Assembly: GCA_012845835.1 (NCBI GenBank)
Contig: JABAKD010000002.1
Span: 11,630,120 to 11,694,119, forward strand
From: Undaria pinnatifida
Lineage: Eukaryota > Sar > Phaeophyceae > Laminariales > Alariaceae
Length of the DNA: 64,000 nt
Direction: 5' to 3'
This document shows positions 41,880-53,060 of this stretch, piece by piece; position 1 is the first letter of the stretch; every line of letters starts with the position of its first letter. Under the pieces are notes generated by a model. The model was given only the letters and a program-made list of their open reading frames with translations, was not told where the DNA came from and did no database searches. The position numbers and the translations under genes are program-made.

Positions 41880-43180
41880 CTTATCATGTATGAACTTACT
41901 CGTCATCGGCACTGATGATAATCCCTTCCCGATGTCCTATTGGTCTTGTATCCTTTAATCTACTGTTTACATTTTATACAACTTAGTCAGCCCTTGCTAT
42001 ATTTTTCCAAAATAACCCAGCCCGTAGATTACGATTTCGCGTAGTATAAATACCAACTTGTGTACTCTTCTATACAAGGTATAATAAACAAGACCAACCT
42101 GTGTACTATTCTTCCGTACAGCAATTGCTAATACTCCAGACGAATCGATTTCTCGTGCTATACAAGGTGCAACAAACAAGTAACCCCAATGATAACGTAC
42201 ACATATAGACTAATACTCTATACTCATGCCCGCACACTGTTTTGACCATGTAGTCTTTACAGCAGTAGTAGGTATGTGTATAATATTTTTATTGCTACAT
42301 TATTTCACTAGCTCAACAGTCCATGTTACTCCTTCCTCACCATCCTGACTTCAAAAATATCCCCCCAGCTTGCATGTAGGCAAGGCTTACTAGCAGGCAG
42401 GGATACATGTATGTCTTTTCCAGTTCAAAATTTGAAAAATTAGGTTTACGGATATTGTCAAAATACATTCCAGTTGTGAGATCGCTTTGTACCATCGCTT
42501 CCTGTATGCATCCGTTATCGATTGAGTACGTACTGATACCCAAACAAGCAAGAAATATTTTTTAAAGCAAAATCAGGTGTATCCGGGCAGTTTGGTGTCA
42601 AAACTGGTGTAGCACAACAAACAAGAGGATATAAATCACAAACGACATACAGAACATATGATACGCCCGTATACAGCACGATGGCATACATACTTGGTAA
42701 AATTATGCACAAGTACTCGTCGTAAGAATAAGTACGAGCACGAAAGCAAAAATATGCATGCTCTGCGGGGCAATTTATACCATTGAGGCATACGTACCAA
42801 CGTTTATTCTGCATCGCATACAAAAAAACATTGTGTCAGTCAAAGCGGGGAGAATCTCGTTTGCTCTCTGTATGTACTGCTGTGCGTAGCATGGACTGCG
42901 TGACTCCTAATTATGTATAAACTGTCAAGCGTCTCATTCCTTGCCTCGGCTACCTAGAGATCACGACCATCGATTCTCATCACTCATGCGGCCTGATGTA
43001 CTGCTGCTTCTATTTCTGCGGTATCTGCCTGTGGTTATCCTACAGCGTGTGGGGTTCGTAATACTATTTTAAGCTGCTTCAATCGAGATTTTCAACATGA
43101 TAAAATAGAGTTGAACTGCCATGGAACTTTCTTCAACACCCTGTAAAATCCATTCATACTTCTCCCTTGCGCATTTACGA
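41880..43180 (+). repeat. 1.3-kb interspersed repeat R1, copy 1
   Basis: Directly repeated at 45837-47270: same order of landmarks, such as ATACAACTTAGTCAG, TTTTTCCAAAATAACCCAGC, CAGTTCAAAATTTGAAAA, AGATCACGACCA and GAACTTTCTTCAACA. It is A/T-rich and non-coding, with no recognised protein. It sits between the two oppositely oriented gypsy LTRs. Confidence 0.75.
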
Positions 43181-43241
43181 CTGTACTTCTACCTGCGTCA
43201 AGCGAGACTATCAACCCACACGGATCCCAGCTGAAGCCCCA
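43181..43241 (-). other. Primer-binding site and leader next to a gypsy LTR
   Basis: Directly beyond the LTR (minus-strand sense) the sequence is TGGGGCTTCAGCTGGGATCC. TGG immediately after CA is the expected start of a tRNA-primed binding site. The same sequence with one change adjoins the LTR at 48702. The tRNA species is not identified. Confidence 0.5.
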
Positions 43242-43683
43242 TGTAACGAACGGATAAAGAGCTACTTTAGTCACACGTACCCAAGTTTCCAATCCCTTGT
43301 CCCAACTCTCTCACCGCTTCTAGTTCGTTTCCTCCGTGTCTATCTTCAGGCTGATTCCTCCCGTCTGCTTGTTGCAACAGCTGCCTGCAAACACCAGTCT
43401 CGTCTCACGCAGTCCTCTTCCAAGCGCTCGTACAATATAACAGATTTTTGGATGAAACCTCCAACAATGCCTGACGGTAACGATAGCTGTACTCAAGCTC
43501 GGTTCGCAGTCACTCACGGTCGTGTCAGATCAAGTTCAGGTTCCTTTTTCCCTCGTTTGGTTTCGTGTGTTTTCGGACTGAGGCCGTGAGCGGTACGCTT
43601 CCTAGACTGATCAGCGTTATACAGACCTAGGCAGCATTCCGCCACGGGGTTTCATGTAACATTCATGTCAATCCGCCGCAACA
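43242..43683 (-). repeat. Gypsy-family LTR (5' LTR of a minus-strand remnant)
   Basis: 442 bp, the inverse of 41440-41879, with the primer-binding-site sequence attached on its left. The rest of that element is absent, so it is a truncated remnant rather than a solo LTR. Confidence 0.8.
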
Positions 43684-45836
43684 TACCCACCGGAAAAAGT
43701 AACTATAACGCTGCGACAGGCTGCAAGGCTGTATCTAACCAGCGGGAAGAAAAGCATTGCTGCGTCTACAGATGGCTGCCGGGAAGGTTGGGGAGTCGCG
43801 TCCTTGGGATAGTGGCAGGCTGCACCGGGATTAAACTCGAGGAAATAGGGACGTTCAGAACGAAAGATATACATATGACTCAAGAGGAAAGCCTGGACGT
43901 GGTTGTGGCCTTGTCTTCCCGGGCACATGTTCAGGAGCTAGGCCTGTATAACGTGTGCGATGGCAGGACCTTTTCGCACTATCTACCTAATGACCCCTCA
44001 GTCATGGAGAGCTTTGCCACGAAGATAATCCAAGGTTTTACGACGGATTGGCACCGACCCAGCACCCTTGCGCGACAGGTGCTAGGGTTTCAAGCCTGGT
44101 AGCCGTGAAAAATTACCCTCGGGCGCTGAGGGTTGTCTCTGGAGGTTGTTGCTCGAAAGCGGTGATGCTTTGAGGGGCTGTATCCTGACCTCTGTGTGAC
44201 TGCTCTCATGGGCTGTACCAAACTTACTTTTATGGAAGAAGGGGCCAGCTCCCCTGCTACCGGGCTCCCATGGACTGTGCCGAACTTACTTTCGTGGAAG
44301 AAGGGGGCAGCTCCCCTGCTACCGGGCTTTTGCCTGTGGGCTTCCTGCTTGCGACTTTGAGCGCTTTAACGACAAATGCAGGTAGACGTCGGGTAGCGCT
44401 CGCAACTAGGTGCTACCGCAGTGCTCTGATTCAACGGTACCCCTGCCCTTCCTTGGCACCACCGGATCTCGAATTCGGATAGAGTGAGGAAGAACCCTGT
44501 ATGTTGAGTCCGGGAGGGGCTAGCACTCTGTTCTGGAAAGTGGCTGGCTTAATGTTGTTGCTCCTGCGGCGGCCTTGGCACCATCGGAGGTCCCCACCGC
44601 GATCTTGGGTTCGGTTGTGCTCCTCTTGGGGCTGCCTGTGGACCCCATCGTCCTCCGATTCCAAAGGGCGACGGTAGGGAGGAAGGGGACATCTGATTGT
44701 ACCCGCCTCCCGCTCCTACAGGATCTCCCGGTTCTTCCTGCCATGGCCGTTTGGTGACCCGCTTATGTTCTTCCCACCAATCACTCCTCCCACCGTCCCC
44801 GGGACGTCGCCCGTTTCCCTTTGACGTGCCGTACAAGGTGAAGATTTTATCTAACGATGTAGTCTAGGGAGACGAGTGGAGTCCAGGGGATCGATGGAGT
44901 CTAATAACACCGAGATGTCCCCGCCAAACGGGTATTAACAGTGGCTTGGGACAAGGTGGGTGGGAAAAGGTTTCGAGTACATGTATATTTACCTTCCTGG
45001 TTTATTGAAAGTTGTCGCCTTATCATGATATATATGCAATCCTTCGAAAATGCTGCCCTTCGAAAGCTCGAGTCTTCACTAACAGAGGAACGTGTGGAAT
45101 CCCTTAGGTATCTAAGAAGCATCAATCTGATTGTAAGCATTAGCTATATCTGTTATTGTTGCATATCCTTTAAACATGATCTGAACAGAGTTGGAACAGC
45201 AGAATCCATCATTTTGTAAACATCTATCGAGGTATAAACATCCATACATAAAATAACAATCGATAAAAGTTTCAAGGTCTACACACATATTTATGCACAA
45301 CTATTAGTAGTAAATTCCTACGCGCCTTGAAAGTACTTGTATAGTAGCTCCCCAGATGTATGTAGCTCCGCTGTATGCAGCAATTCCCATGACGTGTATA
45401 GCTCCACTGACAACTGAAATATTATTTTGTTTCCATTTATTAATATTAATGCATTCTTTACAATCCTCAAAATTCCAACGTCGAGCTTCCCCCGTTCCCA
45501 TTCCAATACGATAATGTCTCCAAACCATGTTTCCAATTCCGGTGAGTTTTCAGTATGGCAAAGAGCAGATATAGAAAGGCTTACATTCCCCATACAAAAT
45601 TGAAAACTAGAACCAGTTTACAGTATCACTACTCTTGAAACATTTGTGAGAACGACCTTGCAGTGCCTGTGGAACCTGCACAGACATGAAATCCCCATCA
45701 CAAAGGCCAAAACCTAATTGCCTGCAAAACGCCCTTGTCTTATGATCGTCTCAGAGAATGCATCAAATGTAGACTAACTAACTGACCCAAACTCATTTTC
45801 ACCCTGTATGATGAACGCAAGCATATTCCTACAGTG
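43684..45836. other. Intergenic stretch with an ORF and a 62-bp tandem duplication
   Basis: The end of the plus-strand ORF at 43665-44102 (ALSSRAHVQELGLYNVCDG, YLPNDPSVMESFATKIIQGF) has natural composition and could be a gene fragment, but I do not recognise it. At about 44208-44332 a 62-base unit starting ATGGnCTGTnCC is duplicated. A Gly/Pro-rich minus-strand frame at 44549-44836 may be low-complexity coding. The remainder is A/T-rich without features. Confidence 0.3.
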
Positions 45837-47270
45837 ATTTATCACGTACGAACTTACTCGTAATCAGTGATTATGATCCTCCTTTTCCGACGTTCTATTG
45901 GTCTTTTATTCCTTAATCTGCTTCCTACATTTTATACAACTTAGTCAGCTCTCGCAATATTTTTCCAAAATAACCCAGCCCCAGTATCGACTTTCTTTAC
46001 CCCTTTGTCGACAGATATGTAATACCACGTCTCAATATCTGGACTAAAGTTGACCGACTTCCGTTCTCGATCCTTGTTGTGGGTAGTTTTAAGAGCTGAT
46101 TTGATATTTTCCTGTACAGCAATTGCTAATCCTCCAGACCAATCGATTTCTCATACTATACAAGGTACAACAAACAAGTCTCCCCAATAATAACGTATAC
46201 ATATAACACTCTATACTCACAACCCTACACTATTTTGATCATATATACAGTAGTAGTAGGTATATGTATGAGCAAATGATGTGTAATATTATTGCTACAT
46301 TATTTTACTGGCTCAACAGTCCATGTTACTCCGTTCTCACCACCCTGTCTACATAAATACCCCCACAGTTTGCCTTTAGACAACGCTTACTAGTAGGCAG
46401 GGATGCATGTATACCTTCCCCAGTTCAAAATTTGAAAAAATTAGTTTACCATCGCTTGCTGTATGCATCTCTTGTCATTTAACCACGTGCTGATACACAA
46501 AACAAACCAAAGACGTTTTTTAGGGAAAATCAGGTATACCTGGTCAGTTTGGTGTCAAAACAAGTACATCACTAAAACCAAGTACATATCACACGCTAGG
46601 ACACCTGTCATTGGCCAGCCTTCTGGATTTGTCTACTTTGTCTAGCTTTCAACTGAATTTGGCGCATTTGAGCCAGTCAGAGGCCATACGTGCACTTTCT
46701 CCTACATGTCCAACACGAAGACATCACCACGCTACTCGTGCCACACTACGTACATACGACCTGCCACAACCTGCAACGACATACAGAACATATGATACGC
46801 ACGTATACAGCACGATATCATACATACCTGGTACAATACAGAGGTAATCGTCGTAAGAGTAAGTACGATCACGAAAGCAATGAAAGCAAAAAATGCATGC
46901 CTTGCGGAGCAATTTACACCATTGATGCATACCAATGTTTCGTCTTCATCGCATAACAACAAAAGCAGTGATTCAAAAGCGGGGGCAATCTTGTTTGCCC
47001 TCTGTACTGCTGTACGTAGCGTAGACTGCGTGACTCCCTTATTTTGTATAAACTTGATGGCGTCTCATTTCTCGCCTCCACTCTCTAGAGATCACGACCA
47101 CTGATTCTCGCCACTCATGCGGCCTGCTGTTTCTATTTCTGCGGTGTCTTCCTGTGGTTATCCTGAAGCGTGTGGGGTTCGTGAAACTTCTTCAAGCGAC
47201 ATTTTCAACGATAAAAGAGAGTTGAACTGTTATGGAACTTTCTTCAACATCCCGTAAAATCGTTCATGTT
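45837..47270 (+). repeat. 1.3-kb interspersed repeat R1, copy 2
   Basis: Direct repeat of 41880-43180, diverged, with small indels and an extra block near 45985-46110. Confidence 0.75.
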
Positions 47271-47915
47271 TATACTGCCCAGTTAATTTCCCATATATTA
47301 TTTTATAAATTGATTTAAAAAAAAGATGGCCCGGCTTGCTGCTGTACTTCTACCTCTTATAATTCACGACTGTGTTGTTGTTGTCGCTGTTGGTCTCACA
47401 TTAACTCGCATAATCAAGTCCGTGGTCACAGGACAGGCTCCAGTCACTCTGGGGCTAAGGAATACCCCAGGGGAGAACACGAACAAACCAAGGTGGTTCA
47501 CGCATATATCGCAGCTGACTTAATTCATGCCTCCGCCAGAAACATATAATAGTGAAATCGGGAGTCAGTCTACGATGTGCCAGGTCCATACCGGCGCATA
47601 CGTCTCATTACTCGTGCCTGGAAAAACCGACTGTACCGCTTGCCACCCAAGAAAGACTACCACGTATATATTACACGTAGTATTTATCACTACGCATACG
47701 CACGACAAACGCAAGTCAATTGGAAAAAAGAAACAAAGAAGAGAAAAGAAAAGAAGACAAAGGAAAGGAAAGAAAAGACAAGGAAGCGAACAAAACGAAA
47801 AAGGAAAGGAAAGATAAGAAAAAAGCAAGAAAAGAAAGAAAATGCAAGACAAGAAGAGGAAGCAAGGGAAGGAAAAGAGAAAAAAAATGTCAAACTAGCA
47901 GATCCTAGGAACTGA
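47271..47915. other. Purine-rich low-complexity stretch
   Basis: 47715-47890 is a GAAA/AAGG-rich tract. The Lys/Glu/Arg and Phe/Ser ORFs over it are artefacts of the tract. No gene is seen. Confidence 0.5.
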
Positions 47916-48640
47916 CTAAAGACGGCTCATAGAGGGTATATCAAGTGCATCATCAATTGCACTGGGGAGAGAACGCAACATGGCGAAGAAATCAGGGCGG
48001 TCATACACTATCTTGTGATGGCCATTGGAAGGCCCACAACTTTCAAGAAGATGATGGCCAAACCCAGACTTCAGTCTCTTGGGCATAACGCCCCCCCTTC
48101 TCACCCCCCCCCGTTTCCCCTTTCCCCCCTCCCCCCCCCCCCCTCCCCCGCTCTCCCCTCCTCCCCCCCCCCCCCCACCCCCCCTTCCCCCTCCCCCTCG
48201 CCGCTTAGAGATGCCGACGGTGGATTGCGCTGCCGCATCCTTTGCGTGTCGCTCTGTAGCTTTGCGTCTTTCCGTTTCATGCCAATTCCGCATGAACAAC
48301 TCGGCTCCCTCCTCTTCTTGTCGAAAACGTCTCTGCCAACCTTCTGAGCAGCCTTTCGCCACCCTTCGAATTTCATTCCAAAGACCCACATATCCTCCTT
48401 CAGATGATCCATCCAGTCTTTCTCTTGCCCCCCTGAGTAGCCCTCACCCCCAACAAGCTCCCCAAACATCACCCTCTGTGGCAGACGCTCCTCTCCCATA
48501 CGGGCTACAAATCCCGCAAACAATATCCTCCGTTTGCGCACTATCGCCTCTATGCTCTCGGAAGCTGTCTTGGCAAGCGCGTCGGCGTACGATGGGGTGT
48601 GGTCGTCGCGCTTCCGTTTCCACCATCCAAGGCATCGGAG
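47916..48640 (-). pseudogene. LINE (non-LTR retrotransposon) ORF2 C-terminal fragment
   Basis: Minus-strand translation reads HTPSYADALAKTASESIE, then RKRRILFAGFVARMGEERLP followed by RVMFGELVGG and KDWMDHLKEDMWVFGM. After a frame change near 48320 it gives EEGAELFMRNWHETERRK. An RxxLxxGxVxRM...RLPxxxxFGEL block followed by a W-rich tail is typical of the region after the reverse-transcriptase domain of jockey/I-type LINEs. A pure C tract on the plus strand (48098-48200) interrupts it. The fragment abuts the gypsy leader at about 48645. Confidence 0.55.
48098..48200 (+). repeat. Poly-C/low-complexity tract
   Basis: Runs of C with isolated T, A and G. The Pro-rich plus-strand and Gly-rich minus-strand ORFs here are not evidence of genes. 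Confidence 0.9.
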
Positions 48641-48701
48641 ACTGTACTTCTACCTGAGTCAAGCGAGATTTCAACCCACACGGATTCCAGCTGAAGCCCC
48701 A

Positions 48702-49143
48702 TGTAACGAAGGATAAGAGCTGTTTAAGACACACGCACCCAGGTCTCCAATCCCTTGTCCCTCGTCTCTCACCGCTTCTAATTCGTTTTTTTCTCCGTGT
48801 ATCCCTTCAGACTGATTCTTCCCGTCTGCTTGTTACAACAGCTGCCAGCAAACACCAGTCTTGTCTCACGCAGTCCTCTTCCAAGCGCTAGTGCTACACA
48901 ACAAATCTCCGGATGAAACTTCCAACAATACCTTACGGTTCACGATCACTGTACTGAGGCTAGGTTCGCAGTCACTCACGCTCGTGTCAGATCAAGTTCA
49001 GGTTCCTTTTTTCCTCGTTTGGTTTTGTGTGTTCTTGGACTGGGACCGTGAGCGATACGCTTTCTAGACTGACTGGAGTCGATCAGACCTAGGCAGCATT
49101 CCGCTACGTATGTTACATGACGTCATGTCAATCCGCCGCAACA
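48702..49143 (-). repeat. Gypsy-family LTR (5' LTR remnant, with leader 48643-48701)
   Basis: 442 bp, homologous to 43242-43683 with an identical adjoining primer-binding site and about 60 bases of leader, after which sequence switches to the LINE fragment. Confidence 0.8.
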
Positions 49144-49841
49144 GTTTTCCATCTTTCTTCAAAGAAAAATGTACCCAATTCTAGTGTAAGTATCCCACGC
49201 CCCCAATACAACACCGTTACACCCCAAAGAAAATTTTCCCTTTTATTTTGTATCCGAAAGAGGTCCGAGCGCGGAGCAGACGACACACACACGGCCCTGA
49301 CAGACATGGCATGAACCCTAATGAGGCTGTTGCTAGCGAGGTATCAGCGCCTGCTTCCAGCGACGTAGCAGCACCTACCTGCTGCCGGCGAGGCAGCAGC
49401 GCCTGCTGAAAAACTATATAAATATGATAATTATTTTTCGGGGATTCGGTCAGGAGGTTTTATTGTCTCGGCCTCAGTATGCGATTATCGGAACTGGAAT
49501 TCTCGGTCAAATAGCTCCGTTCGAGCGTCGTCTTTGGGGGGCGGCTCCAACGCCGCTCGCCCTGCGGTATCCGCTCCGCACCTCGACGTGAATGCGGATA
49601 GATGCTGAGCGAGACAAACGTGAAGTTCGATTTTTTTTGTATTTTGGGCGGTATACGCCCTAGCTACTCTTGGATCTTGGCAAATGTAAAGCTTGAACGA
49701 ATAAATAAGGGACAACATTCCGAAATTGGTACTATTTTCAAACTGGCATCTAATTTCTTTCCCGACAATGCTTTTTTCATGGCCGCCTCCAAGCGCTTGC
49801 CTTATCGTAGCTACTACTTACTGCTGTGTGTCGTTTCCTTT
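49144..49841. other. Intergenic stretch with a short GCAGC-rich repeat
   Basis: 49325-49412 has repeats around GCGAGGnAGCAGCGCCTGCT. Otherwise no feature is seen. Confidence 0.35.
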
Positions 49842-50310
49842 TGGCTCAGTGGGTATAGTGCTACATAACCAACGAAGGATGTGTCGTGAGTACGATTCTC
49901 ACCCAGATCATATTCGGTATTCAGGAGCGTGCGTGCTGGAGACGTTATGAATGGTTATGATAGTTGTTAGTGTTCTCCCGAGTACTACTAACTGTAGTAC
50001 GTGGAGAGGAGATAGCTCAGGGGATCGCTCTTACGAAGTCGGTGATAATTAATTAACGAACTCAAAAACATATTTGGTTGGTTTTTTGCATAATCCATTC
50101 ACTCATTGTGAGTTTTACTGAGTCACGTGACAGTGGGTGTAGTGCTATGTGTCGTGAGTTTGATTCTCACCGACTTCATATTTGTCTTTTGCAAGCTTGC
50201 GAGCTGACATTATGAACGCTTATTTTGTTTGGTAGTTTAACATATATATGCAGTAGCACTACCGACTGAGCTACTGAGTAGCACTACCGACTGAGCTACT
50301 GAGTCAGGTG
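49842..50310 (+). mobile_element. tRNA-derived SINE (family C), copy 2, with extra tRNA-half inverted repeats
   Basis: The head at 49846-49908 has GGCTCAGTGGGTATAGTGCT and GTGAGTACGATTCTCAC. The body is shared with 38665-38850 (GGAGACGT, CCGAGTACTAC, TTACGAAGTCGGTGA). A second partial head follows at about 50130-50180 (CAGTGGGTGTAGTGCTATG, GAGTTTGATTCTCACC). At 50256-50306 the inverted 5' half occurs twice in tandem (GTAGCACTACCGACTGAGCT), followed by a direct half (GAAGCTCAGTGGGCAGTG). Confidence 0.6.
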
Positions 50311-51090
50311 ATTAAGAAGCTCAGTGGGCAGTGTTGTAGGTTTTCTCGGTCTAATTACACTGTTCGAAGGCCGCCGCCCATGCGAGAAGCGCGCAAAATT
50401 TTGTATTTTGAACGGTACTCTCAAGTTATTCTTTGGAACTTGATGTGTGGAGAGGTCGATAAAATACTTACTCTTGGCAAGACAATATTTCCAAATTGGC
50501 CTCATATTTTGTCCCAAGAACAAATAATAATATGACTGCAAAAAAATCCCCATGGTACTGCAGTAGGGATCATAGTAGTGCATTTTTTTATTGAATTTTG
50601 GTAGGTACACGTACATATGTACATGGACATAGACGTGGCAAGCGCACGGATGACTAAACGAGGAGGAGGTAGTAGTGATTACGATTACTGCGCCAGAAAC
50701 AGCCACACAACATCATTGCGAGTGGCTGCGTCCCCGGGGCCTCGAGGGTTGTATTATACAAGTTCCTCCTGTTGTTAAGCTGCGCCACGTGAAGGTGGTA
50801 GTACGTAGACATACTGCAGTATCCACGGAGAAACCAGTGGTGGCATGCATTCGTCCCGGTATCGCATTGTTTAGTGCTTTTATTCTCCCGAGAAGACTCT
50901 TTGGAGAAATGTAGGCGGCGTGTGGATGGCGTGCTTTGTTGTTGCTGTAGTCCCTGACTCCGTTGCTGTGGTCGTTTGCCGGCCAAGTGCAAGAGGTCGT
51001 GTTGGTACGTAATTGCCAAATAAGTTTGTGTTGCTTCGTACTTGACGTGCTCTTTGCTGCTGATTGCTGATTGATCATCTCTTGAAGTGA
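50311..51090. other. Intergenic stretch, nothing recognised
   Basis: No gene is seen. 50380-50520 resembles 49600-49760 loosely, suggesting an old local duplication around the SINE. Confidence 0.3.
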
Positions 51091-51404
51091 GTTTTTTTTT
51101 TTGGCGCACTTCTACTTTCCAGCTTCTGGACATACAAGCCGTGGTCACAGGTGTCGTCCTTCCCTTCCCCCCCCTGGTTATTGCCTTCATTTTTTTTGGC
51201 GCATAGGGTTCAGCACCAACTGATCGTCGATTTTTAATCGAGCGTTGCTACCTCACGCTTTCTCGTTTTCCGCAAGTCAATTAATGCACAAGAAAAAGTC
51301 CCACCAAAATTTATACGAGTACGCACTCGGGGGTATTCGATTTCACACAAAGCTGACGTATACCAGGCTCGAGGATAACCTGATACGCCACCGGGGCAGT
51401 GAGT
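51091..51404 (-). mobile_element. tRNA-derived SINE (family B), copy 1
   Basis: A poly-T run at 51092-51102 (poly-A tail on the minus strand), a body with GCTTCTGGACAT, CCGTGGTCACAGGTGTCGTC and GCACAAGAAAAAGTCCCA, and a tRNA-like head read on the minus strand as GCCCCGGTGGCGTATCAGGT. It is nearly the same as 56047-56343. Confidence 0.75.
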
Positions 51405-51411
51405 GATATAG

Positions 51412-51715
51412 AGCCGGTCGCCCCGGCGGTCTAGTGGGGTTACACTCGAATACTACTAATTAATACCAGCATTGGTTCTGGAGTTAAAAAACCACCGTTG
51501 TGAGCTTTGTTGGCTTTATTTATTTGCAAAAATACATGGGAAAAAAGGACCAATTAACTGCTGAAATCGCCTAGCAGTGTGGGTAGGTACAATTCGACGC
51601 GAATCGACTAGGGAAGAAAATGCTGAATTCTTCTCGCGATGAAAATTAGGGCAGGTACCGCAGTGAGGAGGCGGGAGGGGAGCCCGCTATATGACCCCGG
51701 ATCTGAGTTATACTA
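51412..51715 (+). mobile_element. tRNA-derived SINE (family A), copy 2
   Basis: The head GGTCGCCCCGGCGGTCTAG matches the copy in the ATG2 intron (2588-2884, inverted), and the body ends near GGATCTGAGTTATA. It lies head-to-head with the family-B SINE just upstream. Confidence 0.7.
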
Positions 51716-52194
51716 CCGCATTGGGAGGGCGAGAGTAATGCGAGCATCCCAAAAAATGGGATGGGAAAAATAAAAGAAGTTTATTGCTGCTGCTGTAGTA
51801 ATAAAACGATACCTAAGCAAGTTGCACCGATCGACTCGATCTGGACCAGCTGCTGTATTATGCAATTTGTTCATGTATAACTTTTCTAATCACAGGCCAC
51901 TATGAGATGATAGTCCTTGAACTTGCTGAACTTCTTAGTGAGTGGTGGTTTCCTCTATCCACGAACCCCGGCCGAGCCAATCAATCGAAGGTTGGGTTAC
52001 AGTGTGTGTGGTGGTATCGAGGCAGGGGGTCAAATGAAATGTCCGCGTACCGCAGGGTTGGGGTATACGAATAAAAATTCAGGAGTAGCGCGAGTTGCCC
52101 CATTTTTTTCTACTTGTAAATACCTTGAAGGATTTCTGAACTGGGGTTGAACCCTGTTCTGTGGTGCTGGCGTTGCATACCACCCTCAGATAGA
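51716..52194. other. Intergenic stretch, nothing recognised
   Basis: Short spacer between SINE A and the satellite-like array. No gene is seen. Confidence 0.3.
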
Positions 52195-53060
52195 TAAGGC
52201 TCTCACACCGTGCGGTGTGGTGTCGACCCGGGAGAAGTCGGTTTTCGTCCCCGGTTCGTTGGCGTTGTTGGGGTATGGAAGGACTTTTGGAACGGCGGTG
52301 GAGCCCTGTCCTCATCGGGTGCGTCGGAACGCCCCCCGCTCGTTTGCTGGTCTATCCCCTCACCGGGTGTCCCTGGCTCTACGTGCTGCACAGCCACTCA
52401 ACGATAAGCCAATGTGAGGAATAGATTAGTGTCACATCATCGTGCGCGGCTGTGTCGACCCGCGGGAAAAATCGGTCATCGTCCCCGGTTAGTCAGGATT
52501 TCTGAAACGGGCACAGGACTCTATATCCTCCCATGGTGGCGTTGCCCTTATGTCCGAGCCCCAGCCAATCAGCGGTAAGCGCATATGGTTGGAGTTCCAC
52601 GTCGTGCGGAGTGGTGTCAACACGGGAGGTCATTGTTATTGTTCCCGCGTTTTTGGAGCTGTAGATATTCGTGGGATTCATGACTCGGGGATAGGACCCT
52701 ATCTTGCCCGGGTGTGACGGAAATGCCCCCCATTGATGGGCCTCTATCCGCCTAGGACGGCGCTGCAGAGCTCGAACCAATCAGCGATTAGCCAACGGGA
52801 TTGGGGTTTTCTCACCGTGCAGGGTGGTGTCGACCCGAGAAAGCTTGGTTCGCTTCCCCGGTTGGGGACGTTTTAGAGATGTGGAACGACCTCTGTACCG
52901 GGGGTGGGAGCCTATATCCTCCCGAGGTGGAGCTGGCTCAACATGCAAACCATGGCCAATCCGAAAGTCAGTCGGCCGGTGGGGTTGGGATTTCCATACC
53001 GTGCGGAGAGGTATCATGTGTGGATGGATTTTGAATTCTGCGTGTGACCCTATCGCGCCC
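52195..53060 (+). repeat. Degenerate satellite-like array, units of 160-230 bp
   Basis: Each unit opens with a CACCGTGCGGTGTGG-like phrase, then TGTCGACCCGnGnGAA and TCCCCGGTT, then a TATCCTCCC/GAGCCnTnTCC phrase, and closes with CCAATCnGC. Unit starts lie near 52210, 52441, 52605, 52813 and 52996. Confidence 0.65.

Noticed and set aside
47565-47915. Lys/Glu-rich or Phe/Ser-rich ORFs
   Set aside because: They follow a purine-only tract and show no domain or splice context.
48015-48657. Pro/Ser-rich plus-strand ORFs of 110-192 codons
   Set aside because: Created by the poly-C tract and antisense to a readable LINE fragment.
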